The position numbers were made by a program, and so were the translations under genes. DNA of 64,000 nucleotides, taken from Juglans regia (taxonomy: Eukaryota > Streptophyta > Magnoliopsida > Fagales > Juglandaceae). The stretch's first letter is position 1, and each line of letters opens with the position of its first letter. Positions 24,455 through 34,790 of this stretch are shown one piece after another. The notes below the pieces were generated by a model. It saw only the letters and a list, made by a program, of their open reading frames with translations, was not told the origin of the DNA and ran no database searches. Location: the NCBI RefSeq assembly GCF_001411555.2, contig NC_049910.1, positions 32,273,150 through 32,337,149 on the forward strand. Direction: 5' to 3'.

Positions 24455-24912
24455 GGCTTGTTTGGAAATATATCTCATCCTAAAATTCTCATCTCATCTC
24501 ATCTCATTCCCAAACATAATTTAAATACAAATATTTTCAAACTAATCATTACAACTTTCCCAAACTTTCAAACAAAAAATAAAAAACAGTTCAATATTTT
24601 CAAATTTTCAAACAAAAATAATATTATAAAACTATATACTAACAATATTTTAATTTTATAATATTTTTTATTCAACTTTTTTTTTTTTGATAAGTAATCG
24701 ATATAATATAAATAGAGATAGGCAATAACCCAAGTACACAAGTGATATACAAGAGATAAGACCTATCTAGGTCGACATAAGGGATTTATTCAACTTTTTC
24801 TCTTTCATTTCCCAAAACTCAAAAAATACTCAACTCAAACTATCTCACTGCTATTCACAAACTATCTTACTATATACAAAATTCTCATCTCATGTCAATC
24901 CCCGAACGAGCC
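24455..24912. mobile_element. MITE of the GATGAG family, copy 2, carrying a LINE tail
   Basis: The left end reads GGCTTGTTTGGAAATATATC and the right end, reverse-complemented, reads GGCTCGTTCGGGGATTGACA. CTCATCTCATCTCATCTCAT follows inside the left end. The interior is AT-rich and non-coding. Positions 24682-24784 are a foreign insert (next entry); removing it leaves about 340 bp. Confidence 0.75.
24682..24784 (-). mobile_element. 5'-truncated LINE 3' tail inserted in the MITE
   Basis: On the minus strand the piece reads through GTACTTGGGTTATTGCC to ATTACTTATC and then poly-A, the typical 3' end of plant L1 elements. It is bracketed by a 15-bp direct duplication TTTATTCAACTTTTT (24667-24681 and 24785-24799). 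The A-run makes the exact edge uncertain by a few bases. At about 100 bp it is a heavily truncated insertion. Confidence 0.8.
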
Positions 24913-25385
24913 ATCAGACCTCAACGCCGTTGTGCCTGTCCTAATTTGCAGTCCTCCAATAAACTGACACCCATAACCTTTCATCCAAGCAGAATATCCA
25001 AGTAGTACTTAATTTACTGCATTAAACCAGACACCATATTAGTGAGAAATAACGAGGGTTCGGCTTCTTGCATTATTAATATTTGCACCTGGATTCTGAA
25101 CTTCTTACAAACTTCATGTTCTACCTATAACACTTCAAAATTACTGTCAACGAAGCAAATAAAACGTTTCCCAAACAAGAGATTGGAACAAACTTACCAA
25201 TAAACCAAACCATTCCCGTACCAACATGGTGATCATCAATAGTTGGCGTAGAAAAGGAACCAATTACAATGATTTTTCCAATTCCATCATCTCTAGTAGC
25301 AAGATAACATATTGAAATACAATAAAGACTCATTAATTAGAACAATTCAACATACAAACTAAGTTTGAGGAAATAACCACCGACA
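24913..25385. other. Intergenic DNA downstream of the trihelix gene
   Basis: This lies on the 3' side of the minus-strand trihelix gene and may include its untranslated region. The ORF at 25121-25333 has no recognisable content. Confidence 0.5.
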
Positions 25386-26447
25386 TCACTCACTGAGATT
25401 CTCTTCAGAAGAATCAGAATCCTCATCATCATCCTCTTCCTGCATTTTCGCAATCTCCGTCTGGGCCCTCTCTAGAATCTGCTTCTTCTGCAACTCCAAC
25501 TCCCTCTGGAACTCCAACCTCATCTTCTCCAACTCCATCATATGCTGCCTCTTACCACTCTCAATTTTCTCATATATATCCCCAAACTTCTGTATCGAAT
25601 CCGCCACCACCCTGTACGACGATGACCCTTCTCCACGGCCTCTCGCTCTCGTCCTCCGTGGGGGCTCATCCGACTCAATCCCATCTTCCTCCTCATTCTC
25701 CGACTCCCCAGGACTATCCCTCATCTCATCAAATCCATTCGACCTGTCCAAATAAACCCAAGTATTCATAAACACATACTCACCCGAATCGACCCCACAA
25801 GCCAGCCCGAAGTCTTGCCTGGGCGACGAAGCCATTAACATATCCATCTTCTTAAAGTAGACCCATTTGCTAGAATTCGATCCCATTTCGTCAACTTTGG
25901 CCTTCTCTTTCTTGTACTTTCTCTTCAGCTTGTCCATCATAGCCCTGCATTGCACCTCGGTTCTCTCCGTCTTCGAAACCTCGGAGACCTTCTCGGCGAC
26001 GTCGTTCCAATCCTCGGACCTCAAGCTCTTCCTCCCCAGTTGAAGAAACCTGTCTCCCCACACCTCCAACAAAACGAACACCGCGTGCTCATTCCACTCT
26101 GCCTCTGGAATCCACGCCGAGTACGAATCTTTCGCACTTCTGGCCACGGATTCGTAGCCCGAAATGGAATTCCTTAACTTCCTCTTCTTCGGGTGCCTAT
26201 TAAAATCTCCATCTGCTTCGAGATTGCGACAGTACCCATTTGGGTTTTCGTCTTCTTCCTCTTCCTCGTCTTCCTGCCGGTCATTGTCAACGTCGAATTC
26301 GTCGTCGTCCTCGACTTCGTAGTTATTTCTTATTGGGTGAGTGTAATTGGAACTGGGGATCAAATTTCTTGGGCGATGAGAAGGATTATAGGGGTTTAGA
26401 GCATAGGATTTGCTCGAGTACCTCGCATCGTTTTCCATGTCACCCAT
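25386..26447 (-). CDS. Trihelix transcription factor, SIP1-like, 353 aa
   Basis: A single frame begins MGDMENDARYSSKS and ends EENLSE. An acidic run covers about residues 46-67, and a basic nuclear-localisation-like patch HPKKRKLR is at 85-92. The trihelix (MYB/SANT-like) DNA-binding domain spans about 110-185. Its helix tryptophans are W118, W130 and W147, in the pattern LLEVWGDRFLQLGRKSLRSEDW. TEVQCRAMMDKLKRKYKKEK forms the third helix. A W-V-Y-F segment follows at 195-198. The C-terminus (about 278-335) is predicted to be a charged coiled coil of the kind SIP1-clade members use for dimerisation, and the tail is acidic. It should bind GT-type promoter elements in the nucleus; the target is unknown. 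It is intronless, as many SIP1-clade genes are. Confidence 0.88.
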   Translation of the reverse strand: MGDMENDARYSSKSYALNPYNPSHRPRNLIPSSNYTHPIRNNYEVEDDDEFDVDNDRQEDEEEEEDENPNGYCRNLEADGDFNRHPKKRKLRNSISGYESVARSAKDSYSAWIPEAEWNEHAVFVLLEVWGDRFLQLGRKSLRSEDWNDVAEKVSEVSKTERTEVQCRAMMDKLKRKYKKEKAKVDEMGSNSSKWVYFKKMDMLMASSPRQDFGLACGVDSGEYVFMNTWVYLDRSNGFDEMRDSPGESENEEEDGIESDEPPRRTRARGRGEGSSSYRVVADSIQKFGDIYEKIESGKRQHMMELEKMRLEFQRELELQKKQILERAQTEIAKMQEEDDDEDSDSSEENLSE

Positions 26448-27144
26448 TTTTTGGCACCAAAAAAAAGAAGGAAAAATTAAAAACGTAGAGCGAAACGAAC
26501 ACCCGATCGTTTGAAAGGTTCGGGTTTCGATTCTAAGACGAAGTTTTTCTCGCGGAGGCCGAACCCTAAATGTTCTGTTAGCTGCGAAAATTTGAGAGAA
26601 AAGGCCAGGGGTCTGTGGGTTTGAGATTGGGAGAGGGGTAGGACGGGATGGGGTTGGTGGAAAAAATCGGCATAGCTAAAATGCGCCGGCTTGCGTGATG
26701 TATAGTGGCCGTTGCCGTTGGTTGTCGTATCCACGCGTCGAAGCTGCGAGTGGGGTTTGTATTTGCCACTAGGTCTTTGGGTTTGGGTGAAGGGCCTGGA
26801 TTGGGTTAAGGGCGGATTAGGAATCAAGCTTAAGCCCAACTAAATTTTTTTTTTCTTTTGTTTTTCTTTTTCATTTAAGAAAAAGCACATCTAAAATTGT
26901 TATTAAAAAAAAAACACACACACATATAAAATTTTTCTTCCTTTTTTTTTTAATTTTTAAATAAAACAACATACTTCATTAAGTAGATAGATGTTGGCAT
27001 TCAGCTACTATAAAAGAAAAAAATACATTGTTCAACAAAGCCAATGATTTCCATAACTTTTGTGATCGCTTTTTCTTTTTTCTTTTTTTTTTTTTAAATT
27101 TCAGCTTGGGTCAAATGTTGAGTTACTATTGGCTTCCCTCCAAC
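26448..27144. other. Promoter side of the trihelix gene and AT-rich spacer
   Basis: Sequence just above 26447 should hold the 5' leader and promoter of the minus-strand trihelix gene. The minus-strand frame 26477-26839 is Pro/Ser-rich, lacks domain content and is probably chance. From 26845 onward there are poly-T and poly-A tracts only. Confidence 0.5.
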
Positions 27145-27145
27145 C

Positions 27146-27535
27146 CCATTTGGATGTTGAGATGTTCTCAATCCATCTCATCCCATTTTATTTTATTTTA
27201 TTTTATCTCAATATCCAAACATCACTCAAATATAAAACCTTTTTAATTTTAAATTTTTGGATTTTTAACTTTTTCATTTAATCATTATAACTTTTCTAAA
27301 CTTTCAAACAAAATACAAACAATAATTCAATTTTTTTAAATCTCAAAACAAAAATTATATTATAATAATATTTAACTTTAAAGTTTTTATTTTCATTTTT
27401 TTCTCTCTTATTTTCTAAAACTACATAAAACATGTTAATTCAAACTATTTCACTATTATTTACAAATTATTTTATTATTATTTTATAGATTTTTCATCTC
27501 ATCTTATCTTTCCTCAACTCATCATCTAGACGAGA
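27146..27535. mobile_element. Probable MITE of the GATGAG family, copy 3 (worn)
   Basis: The left side reads CCATTTGGATGTTGAGATG, and the right side, reverse-complemented, reads TCTCGTCTAGATGATGAGTT. Between them are CTCATCCCATTTTATTTTA repeats and AT-rich non-coding sequence similar to copies 1 and 2. The ends are too diverged to fix the borders or a target duplication. Confidence 0.5.
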
Positions 27536-27563
27536 ACTTAACATGCCTTATTTGCCATACCAC

Positions 27564-28247
27564 TAGGGGTGTAACCGGTTCGGTCCGGTTCGGATTTGGA
27601 CAAAATCTAGAACCGAACTGATATGTACCGGTTTTTCATTTTTCAAAACTGATTACGTCTCAGTTATCCTCCTAAACCGGTACATCCTATTTTTCAAGTT
27701 TTCGGTCTGGTTTTTCGATTTTTTTAAAATGTAAAAAATATATAATAAAATGTTACTTCTTATGATAAAATAGTATTAATAATTTAATATATATATTATG
27801 TTTAAAGCATATGATCAATTAAATTTTCATTTTTAAGATTAAACTTTTATTTTATAAATTATAATAACATTATCTTATATATAATTATATTAATAACGTA
27901 TAATCAAACAAATTACAAATGTTCATATTTAAGATTAACATTTTATTTTATAATTTATAAATTATAATATGAAATTATTTTATATATGATATATAATTAT
28001 ATATCATATATAAAAATTTAATATATTATTATATATAAAAATATTTTGTATAATATATAAAATTAATTTTTAAATATATATATTTTTCAACCGGTCCTGT
28101 TCCGAAAACTACGGAACTAAAACTGGACAGGCTCCGGCCGGTTTTCATAATATAGGAACTAGTTCCGGACAAGACCGATTCAAAACCTGACCAACTGGTC
28201 GGGTCCAGTCCGATTTTCCAAATTCTCGGTTTAAATTTACACATCTA
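27564..28247. mobile_element. Non-autonomous hAT-type element, copy 2
   Basis: This 684-bp element begins TAGGGGTGTAACCGGTTCGG and ends TTTAAATTTACACATCTA. It is flanked by a perfect 8-bp duplication, CATACCAC, at 27556-27563 and 28248-28255. The arms are rich in CCGGT words and the centre is almost pure AT, the same layout as copy 1 at 11211. No transposase is encoded. Confidence 0.93.
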
Positions 28248-28255
28248 CATACCAC

Positions 28256-28438
28256 ACCATGTTTCAAAAGCTTCTTGGCATCTTCAACCGGGCTTCCAAA
28301 GAAGCTAGTGTCCAATCCTAGTACGTAATGTTGTCACCACTTGATAGCATCTCCTTCTAATATAAAATGGCATACCTCCATAGCCTTCCTTTGCTACTAT
28401 ATAGGATAGGTACAATAAATCAAAGGTGTCCTTCTGGT
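28256..28438 (-). pseudogene. LINE RNase H-like remnant
   Basis: Reading leftward, the translation contains ILEGDAIK followed shortly by GLDTSFFGSPVEDAKKLLKH. This is the second half of the RNase H domain found at the C-terminus of plant L1 ORF2. The first half of the domain is missing. It lies against the left side of the Copia element, while other minus-strand LINE sequence abuts its right side at 33316. The two are probably parts of one LINE. A stop and a frameshift are present. Confidence 0.5.
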
Positions 28439-29175
28439 TGTGTTGAAGATGTGTCAAATTTTATAAAAAGTGAATGAGTGTATAGGAAAATGTCGTTTAT
28501 AGAGCCCGACATTGCTATTTTCATTTTATTTGTATTTCAGTAATGACACTTTTATAATATTTGATTAATGGCAAATTTGTAAATATGTATTTATATATGA
28601 GGCAAGTGTACCTTCATGAATCATAGAGCGCAAGTCACTTTACCAAATTGAAACCACGATCCTGGAAGAGAAACAGAAGGGGTTTTCAAACCTTAGTCTT
28701 ACCAAGATTAAATTGGAACTTGAGAAGATGATCAAGTGTGTTTTATGGTGTGGTTTTGTTAGAGAATAATACGAGAAAGCCAATCCATATTTTGTGCGAT
28801 GATCAACGATTGTAAGTGATTATAAACTCAAGTTTTGATGCATTCTTCAATAATAAAGACTCCTAGACTGTTCCTGTTGTGGATGTAGACTATTAAGGTC
28901 GAACTACGTAATTTCTTGTGTGGATTTCGTATTTATTTTATTATTCTTCCTTTTATTTTGATCTTGCATGAGTATATATTGTAATTTCGAGTTTCTAATG
29001 TATTTAAAATAGAAAACTAAACCAATCACGTTAATCATATATCTTCTTGGTATTTTAGTTGTCTGTTGTTCAATATTAATTGCATATTACAACCAGTTAC
29101 GTTAATTTGGTTCTTCGAGTACTTGTTTGTAAGAGGTCTAAAAATATAACAAGTGGTATCAAGAGCTTTGATTCG

Positions 29176-30090
29176 ATGGGGAGTACGAGGTTCGATATCG
29201 AAAAGTTTGATGGAAAAAATGACTTTGAGCTATGAAGGATCAAGATGAAAGTCATTCTCACTCAACAGGGTCTCCAAGAAGCTCTTCTTGGAGAAAAGAA
29301 AATGGAATCTATTGAAGAGAATGATAAGAAAGAAATCTTAAGGAAGGCTCATAGCGCACTCATTCTTTCTCTCGGAGACAAAGTTCTGAGGAAGGTAGCC
29401 AACAAAGACACCGCTGCTAGAATCTGGCTGAAATTAGAGAGCCTCTACATGACAAAATCTCAGGTCAACCGACTATACAAGAAAACAAAGCTCTACATAT
29501 TCAAGATGTTCGCAGGCATATCGATTTCTGACCATCTCGATGCATTTAATAAAATTATTTTAGATTTGACTAATATTGATATTAAAATTAATGATGAAGA
29601 TCAAGCAATTTTATTGTTAAGTTCTCTAGATAATTCTTATACTAGTTTGAAACAGATCATGATGTATGGGAGGGAAACACTGACCTTAGATGAGGTTCAG
29701 ATCGTATTACACTCCAGGGAATTACAAGTCATGTCTGAAATAAAATCTGAAGCTAGGGAGGGCTTAACTGTGAAGGGGAGAACTGAAAAAGGATGTCAAA
29801 AGGGAAAGAACAGTAAAAACAATGTGAGGGGTAGGTCTAAGTCTAAAGAGAAGCAATTAAAATACTTCTTGTGTCACAAAGAGGGACATTTCAAAAGAGA
29901 TCGCCCTAATAAGAGATCTAACACAGAAAATAGGTCTAAGAAGGAGGGGGATGCCTCGATTTTGAGTGATGGGTATGAGAATGTCAGGGTTCTAAATGTG
30001 TCTGAGCTTGATTCAGGAAAATAATGGATCCTTGATTTGGGATGTTCTTTTCACGTGTCATAATAAAACATGGTTTGAAACTTTCACTAG
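29176..30090 (+). pseudogene. Copia gag and protease region, inactivated
   Basis: The likely start is ATG at 29176 (MGSTRFDIEKFDGKNDFEL). A TGA at 29233-29235 stands where Copia gag has Trp, a one-base change. The following 259-residue frame is otherwise intact from 29245 to 30024. The zinc knuckle near 29860-29905 reads YFLCHKEGHFKRDR, so its first and last Cys are Tyr and Arg. A TAA at 30022 interrupts just before the protease. The protease motif reads WILDLGCSFH, with the D-S-G active site changed to DLG. Confidence 0.85.
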
Positions 30091-30343
30091 TTTAGATGAG
30101 GAGTTTATGATGCTTGGCAACAATAAGTCTTGTAAAATCCAGGGTATAGCGTCGATGAGACTAAGGCTTCATAATGGTATTGAAAGACTCTTAACTGAGG
30201 TAAGATACATACTTGAATTAAAAAGGAACCTAATCTCCCTAGGTGTGTTAGACCAATCCGGGTATACTTTTAAATCTGAATCTGGATCTTTGAGAGTTGC
30301 TAAGGGTTCACTTATCGTGATGAAATGAGTCATTAAAAATGGC

Positions 30344-31353
30344 TTGTATACCCTCATTGGAAAAAATGTTATAGGTGAGGTTTATTCTATCCAAAAGAAG
30401 GGTGAGGATATGGTTGTTCTATGGCACAAAAAGTTAAGTCACTTGAGTCACAAGGGACTTTTAGAACTCTATAAACAGGGGTTGCTAGGTGAGAAAAAGC
30501 TAAAAATTTTACTTTTTTGTGAGGATTGCATCCTTGGGAAAGTAAAAAGGGCACGCTTTAAAACAGCCACTCACACTACAAAACAAATCATGGACTATGT
30601 GCACTCAGACCTTTGGGGTCCAGCTAGGGTCAACACACATGGAGGGGGAAGTTATTTCCTCTCTATAATTGATAACTATTCCAGAAAAGTGTCAATGTAC
30701 ATTCTTAAAAATAAAAGTGGCACTTTTGAGAAATTCAAAGAATTGAAGAAATTGGTAGAAACTCAAGTAGGAAGGAGGGTAAGAAATTAAAAACTGATAA
30801 TGGGCTTGAGTATCTCTCAAGTGAATTCAATCAGTAATATCATAAGGAGGGTATGGTTAGGCATAAAACAGTAAGGGAAACCCCTTAACAGAATGGTCTA
30901 GCCAAGAGGATGAATAGAACCATATTGGAGATGGTTAGATGCTTACTGTCAAACTCGGGACTTCCTAAGTCTTTTTGGACTGAAGTTCATTTAATTAATA
31001 GAAGTCGTTCTTCAGTCATAGGGTTTAAGACTCCTCAAGAAATGTGGACTGGAAACCTTTTTAACTATGACTACTTGAGGGTGTTTGGGTGTGTTGCGTA
31101 TTCTCACACCCGAACTGACAAACTAGAACCAAGGGCTATGAAATGTAGCTTTGTAGGGTACCCTAAGGGAGTAAAAGGGTACAAGTTATGGATTGATGAG
31201 TCAGGGATACAAAAATGTATCATTAGTAGAGATGTGGTCTTTAATGAACATAAAATGATTCAGGTTAAAACTAAAATACTTGAACCCACTCAGGATATTA
31301 TTCCTGAGAAGATACATCTTAAGGTGAAGCAACTTGACAATAATTTGTATTAG
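30344..31353 (+). pseudogene. Copia integrase, inactivated
   Basis: The HHCC zinc region is seen as LWHKKLSHLSHKGLLELYKQ and FCEDCILGK. The core begins DYVHSDLWGP (first catalytic Asp). The second Asp lies in KTDNGLEYLSSEF near 30795. The third catalytic acid, normally Glu in A-E-R-M-N, is Lys here (AKRMNRTILE at about 30901). Frame breaks occur near 30790 and stops at 30835 and 30890. The C-terminal part, with YLRVFGCVAYSHT and KCSFVGYPKGVKGYKLW, is well preserved. Confidence 0.85.
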
Positions 31354-31529
31354 AAGGCCAGGATGCTGAGACTCAAATATCCAATTTAGGTGATGAGGAC
31401 CAAGGTGGAGTTAGATCATACAACTTGGTTAGGGATAGAAAAATGAGGGTTATAAAACCCTCCAAGAGGTATGGTCAAGCTGAGCTGACTGGTTTTATTT
31501 TGATCGTAGTAGATAAAGTTGTAGAAATG

Positions 31530-33073
31530 GATCCTAGATCCTACAAGGAAGCCATGGAAAGTATTGACTCTCATAAATGGGTATAGGCCATGGATGAGGA
31601 AATTGATTCTTTGAAAAAAAAAATTATACTTGGGAAATGGTTGTTAAGCCTGAAAAGGCTAAACTGGTAGGGTCTAAATGGATCTACAAAAGGAAAAAAG
31701 GCATACCAGGAGTTGAGGGTCCTAGGTATAAGGCTAGGCTGGTAGCAAAGGGAAGTGATAGATTTTAATGAAATTTTTTCACCTGTTGTTAAACACAGTT
31801 CAATAAGGTTAATTTTATCCTATACTGCTTATAAAGATTTACACTTCGAGCAATTAGATGTAAAAACAGCTTTCTTGCATGATGAACTATATGAGACTAT
31901 TTACATGCAACCCCTGAGGGTTATGTAAATGAGTCCAACATTGATCATGTCTTTTTACTTAAAAAATCATTGTATGGACTTAAACAGTCCCCAAGACAAT
32001 GGTACAAAAGATTTGACTCTCATACGCTGGACAATGGATTTAAAAGGAATCATTATGATAGTTGTGTGTATTTTAGGTATTCCAAAGACCACATTATCTA
32101 CCCACTCTTGTATGTTGATGACATGCTTATAGCATATAGGGATGCCGATCTAATTGAGGAAGTCAAGTGTATATTGAAAACAGAATTTGAGATGAAGGAA
32201 CTTGGGCTAGCTAATATGATATTAGGTATATAAATAGTTAGAGATAGGAAAAGAAGACTTTTCTATCTATCTCAGAAAAATTATATCACCGAGATTCTCA
32301 ATAGGTTTGGTATGTCTAATTTAAAACCTGTTAGCACACCAATAGGACAGTATTCAAAACTGCCCATAAATCAAGCCCCTAAAACCGAGGAAGATATTAG
32401 ATTTATGCAAGGTATATCCTATGCAAGCATGGTGGGAAGCATCATGTATGCTATAGTGTGCTCTAGACCTGATTTAACCTATGTTGTTAGCATGGTAAGT
32501 AGGTTTATGAGTAACCTTGGGAAACCACATTGGCGTGCTATGAAGTGGGTATTACAATACTTAATTGGAACACAGTGTCTAGGTTTGAGGTTTGGAGGGG
32601 ATGTGCAACAGGGTAGTGAGCTAGAGGGATTTGTGGATTCTGACTATGCTGCTAATTTGGATACCAGAAAGTCATTGCCTAGGTACGTATTTAGAACATT
32701 TGGAAGGGCTATTAGTTGGAAAGCGAATTTACAATCTGTAGTTGTTTTATCAACAACTGAAGCTGAATATATTACTATGATAGAAGCAATAAATGAGGCT
32801 ATGTGGTTAAATGATTTTTCACATGAGTTAGGCATATTTAAAGGGGTTATCACAAACCAAAGCATTATACTTCTTGCCAAAAATTCAATATACCACAAAA
32901 GGTCTAAATACATAAACATTCAACTTCATTTTGTGAGGGATGTAATAGCATCAGGAGAGGTTAAAGTAAAAAAGGTTCCAACTGAGGAAAACCCTTCTGA
33001 TATGATGACAAAATTCTTACCAGCTACCAAGTTTAGGCATTGCCTAAATTTGATTAATATGGGGAGCTATTAG
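31530..33073 (+). pseudogene. Copia reverse transcriptase and RNase H, partly preserved
   Basis: The RT shows KARLVAKG near 31730, DVKTAFLHDELYETIYM near 31857-31906, LYGLKQSPRQWYKRFD and the intact catalytic box YVDDM at 32111-32125. Frameshifts break it near 31620 and 31750. The RNase H frame (32312-33073, 253 codons) is intact: DSDYAANLDTRKS, SWKANLQSVVVLSTTEAEY and the closing TEENPSDMMTKFLP. It ends beside the purine tract GGGGAG. This is the best-preserved part of the element. Confidence 0.88.
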
Positions 33074-33315
33074 AACTCAGATTAATTTGCAGGAACAGTC
33101 TAGAGGAAGAAGAATATCACTTTGCATGAGTATATATTCTGATTTTGGGTTTCTAATGTGTTTAAAATAGAAAACTAAACCGATCACGTTAATCATATAT
33201 TTTCTTGGTGTTTTGGTTGTCTATTGTTCAATATTAATTGCTTATTACAACCAGTTACGTTAGTCTTAGTCTGGTTCTTTGAGTACTTGTTAGTGAAAGG
33301 TCTAAAAATATAACA

Positions 33316-34790
33316 AGTTGCAAGGACTTCTCCTTAACAGTCTCAAATAACTCATATTCTTTTCGAATAGTTACATTCCAATTTACCTTAACCCAATCAT
33401 GCATAGGAGGTTCGCATCTTGCCATGATCACTTGATCTGTTCTATGATTTCCAGTTTGATGTCCATGCGCCCTTTGATAGTCTTCATAAACTAATCGAGC
33501 ATGGTTAGAATATATTTGAGGATGAAAAAAAAAGTACCTACGATAATCAATTTATTTCTTCTATGCCATATTACCCTAACAAAGTTCAAGTGTAGCTTGA
33601 GTAACCTTTGGCAGCAATTATTCAAAAGTGGCTCAAAAATCATCTGCATAGAATGAAGTTTTCTAAATTGTCATTCCTACAAACATCCCAACATCCTTGG
33701 TTGAAGGACAAGTCCACATCATGTGTCCAGTTGATCTAGCTTTTGCACAGATTTAATTTGCAGGTTAGGAGAGAATCTGTGCAAGCTCGTCAGAGAAACT
33801 CTTGAACTACATTCGGTCTGTTGAGGGACCTAATCTTATTTCACAAGATTCCATGAAGTCTACCAGTAGAGGACTCGCCATGATGCTTTGTCTTTATATG
33901 TTGTTGTAGGTGGTTTGCACTGTGAATTTCCTTGGAGGTGCACATTTCCATGCAAGCTTATCTTCACAATTTTCAATACTTATAGGCAAAGTATTGAAGA
34001 TATTCAAAGGTCTAACTCATCTCATAAAACCGATTTAACAATAGATAATTACTTATTTGTCATAAACATGCGCAAGACCTTATCCACAAGCAATGTGAGA
34101 TTATTGTTCAACACCCTCTGTCACGTGCAGGCCAGTATTTTTCCTAATTCTTGTCATGGGATAAGTGGTGTGAGCCCCCATTCGTCCTGTGGCAGACTCT
34201 GATACTATGAAGAAATTCATGGGCCTAACTCATCTCATTAAAACATGTTCTACAAGTGAGGATTGATCATTCGTTATAAACATGTCCAAGACCTTATCCA
34301 CAGCAATGTGGGATTATTCCTCAACAAGTATAAGTGATCCTTGCCTCTTCCTCATCGAAAACATCCTTGATCATTTGAGTGGTCCAACATTCATTCTCCT
34401 TATCTACATAATCTGCTACTACTACATCTTCCTGAAGTACTTTAAATGGAGATTGTAGTCTGCATGAGCTCTCTTTTGATACCCATTTATCCTTCCATAT
34501 CTTGACCTTTTGCCCATTTCCAATGCACCAGATACGACCTTCTTTTGTAATTCGAATGTTGACCTCAAGCACCTCCATGTAAAAGAAGGTTTATAGCCTT
34601 GGTTAAACTGTAGAAAATCCGCATTAGGAAAATATTTAGATTGAAAAATCGTAGTGATGAGGATTCTAGATTTGTTAACAGTTTCCATGTGTATAGCGAG
34701 AAGAGCTATTAAAACTAGCAAAATCTCCAAAGCCAAGATCTCCCTGCCAGTTCCTATAGCTCATTAAACATAAACTTTTCAATGTATTTT
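33316..34790 (-). pseudogene. LINE ORF2 C-terminal region, split by a TRIM
   Basis: Reading leftward, IFQSKYFPNADFLQFNQGYK and PSFTWR appear first (34736-34560). Next come IWCIGNGQKVKIWKDKW and, after the TRIM, EDKLAWKCAPPRKF, then a segment like V-P-N-V-V-x-x-F-L-x-R-A-C-T-D-S-L. This is the order of the region between RT and RNase H in plant L1 elements. Removing the TRIM and one ATACT copy restores the frame across the junction. Several stops lie further downstream. The left end abuts the Copia LTR at 33315. Confidence 0.8.
33995..34326 (-). mobile_element. TRIM retrotransposon, family A copy 2
   Basis: Two terminal repeats of 119 bp each (33995-34113 and 34208-34326) match the 119-bp repeats of the copy at 6329-6661 in reverse orientation. 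A degenerate primer-binding site, TAGTATCAGAG, lies beside the right repeat on the minus strand. A perfect target duplication AGTAT flanks the element (33990-33994 and 34327-34331). It is inserted in LINE sequence. The ORF at 33888-34202 is accidental. Confidence 0.93.

Larger units (their letters stand above)
28439..33315 (+). mobile_element. Ty1/Copia retrotransposon, decayed
   Basis: Directly repeated LTR sequence is clear at about 28964-29151 and 33121-33315. Both copies contain AACCAGTTACGTTA and end AAAAATATAACA. The primer-binding site TGGTATCAAGAGC follows at 29154-29166 and matches initiator methionine tRNA. Gag, protease, integrase, RT and RNase H follow in Copia order. The left LTR may start with TGTTGAAGATG at 28439, preceded by GGTTG against AGTTG after the right LTR. 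The right LTR lacks the first about 520 bp of such an LTR, so this left border is tentative. Confidence 0.8.

Noticed and set aside
26477..26839. Pro/Ser-rich frame upstream of the trihelix gene
   Set aside because: It is probably the 5' leader or promoter; no domain is visible and composition is biased.
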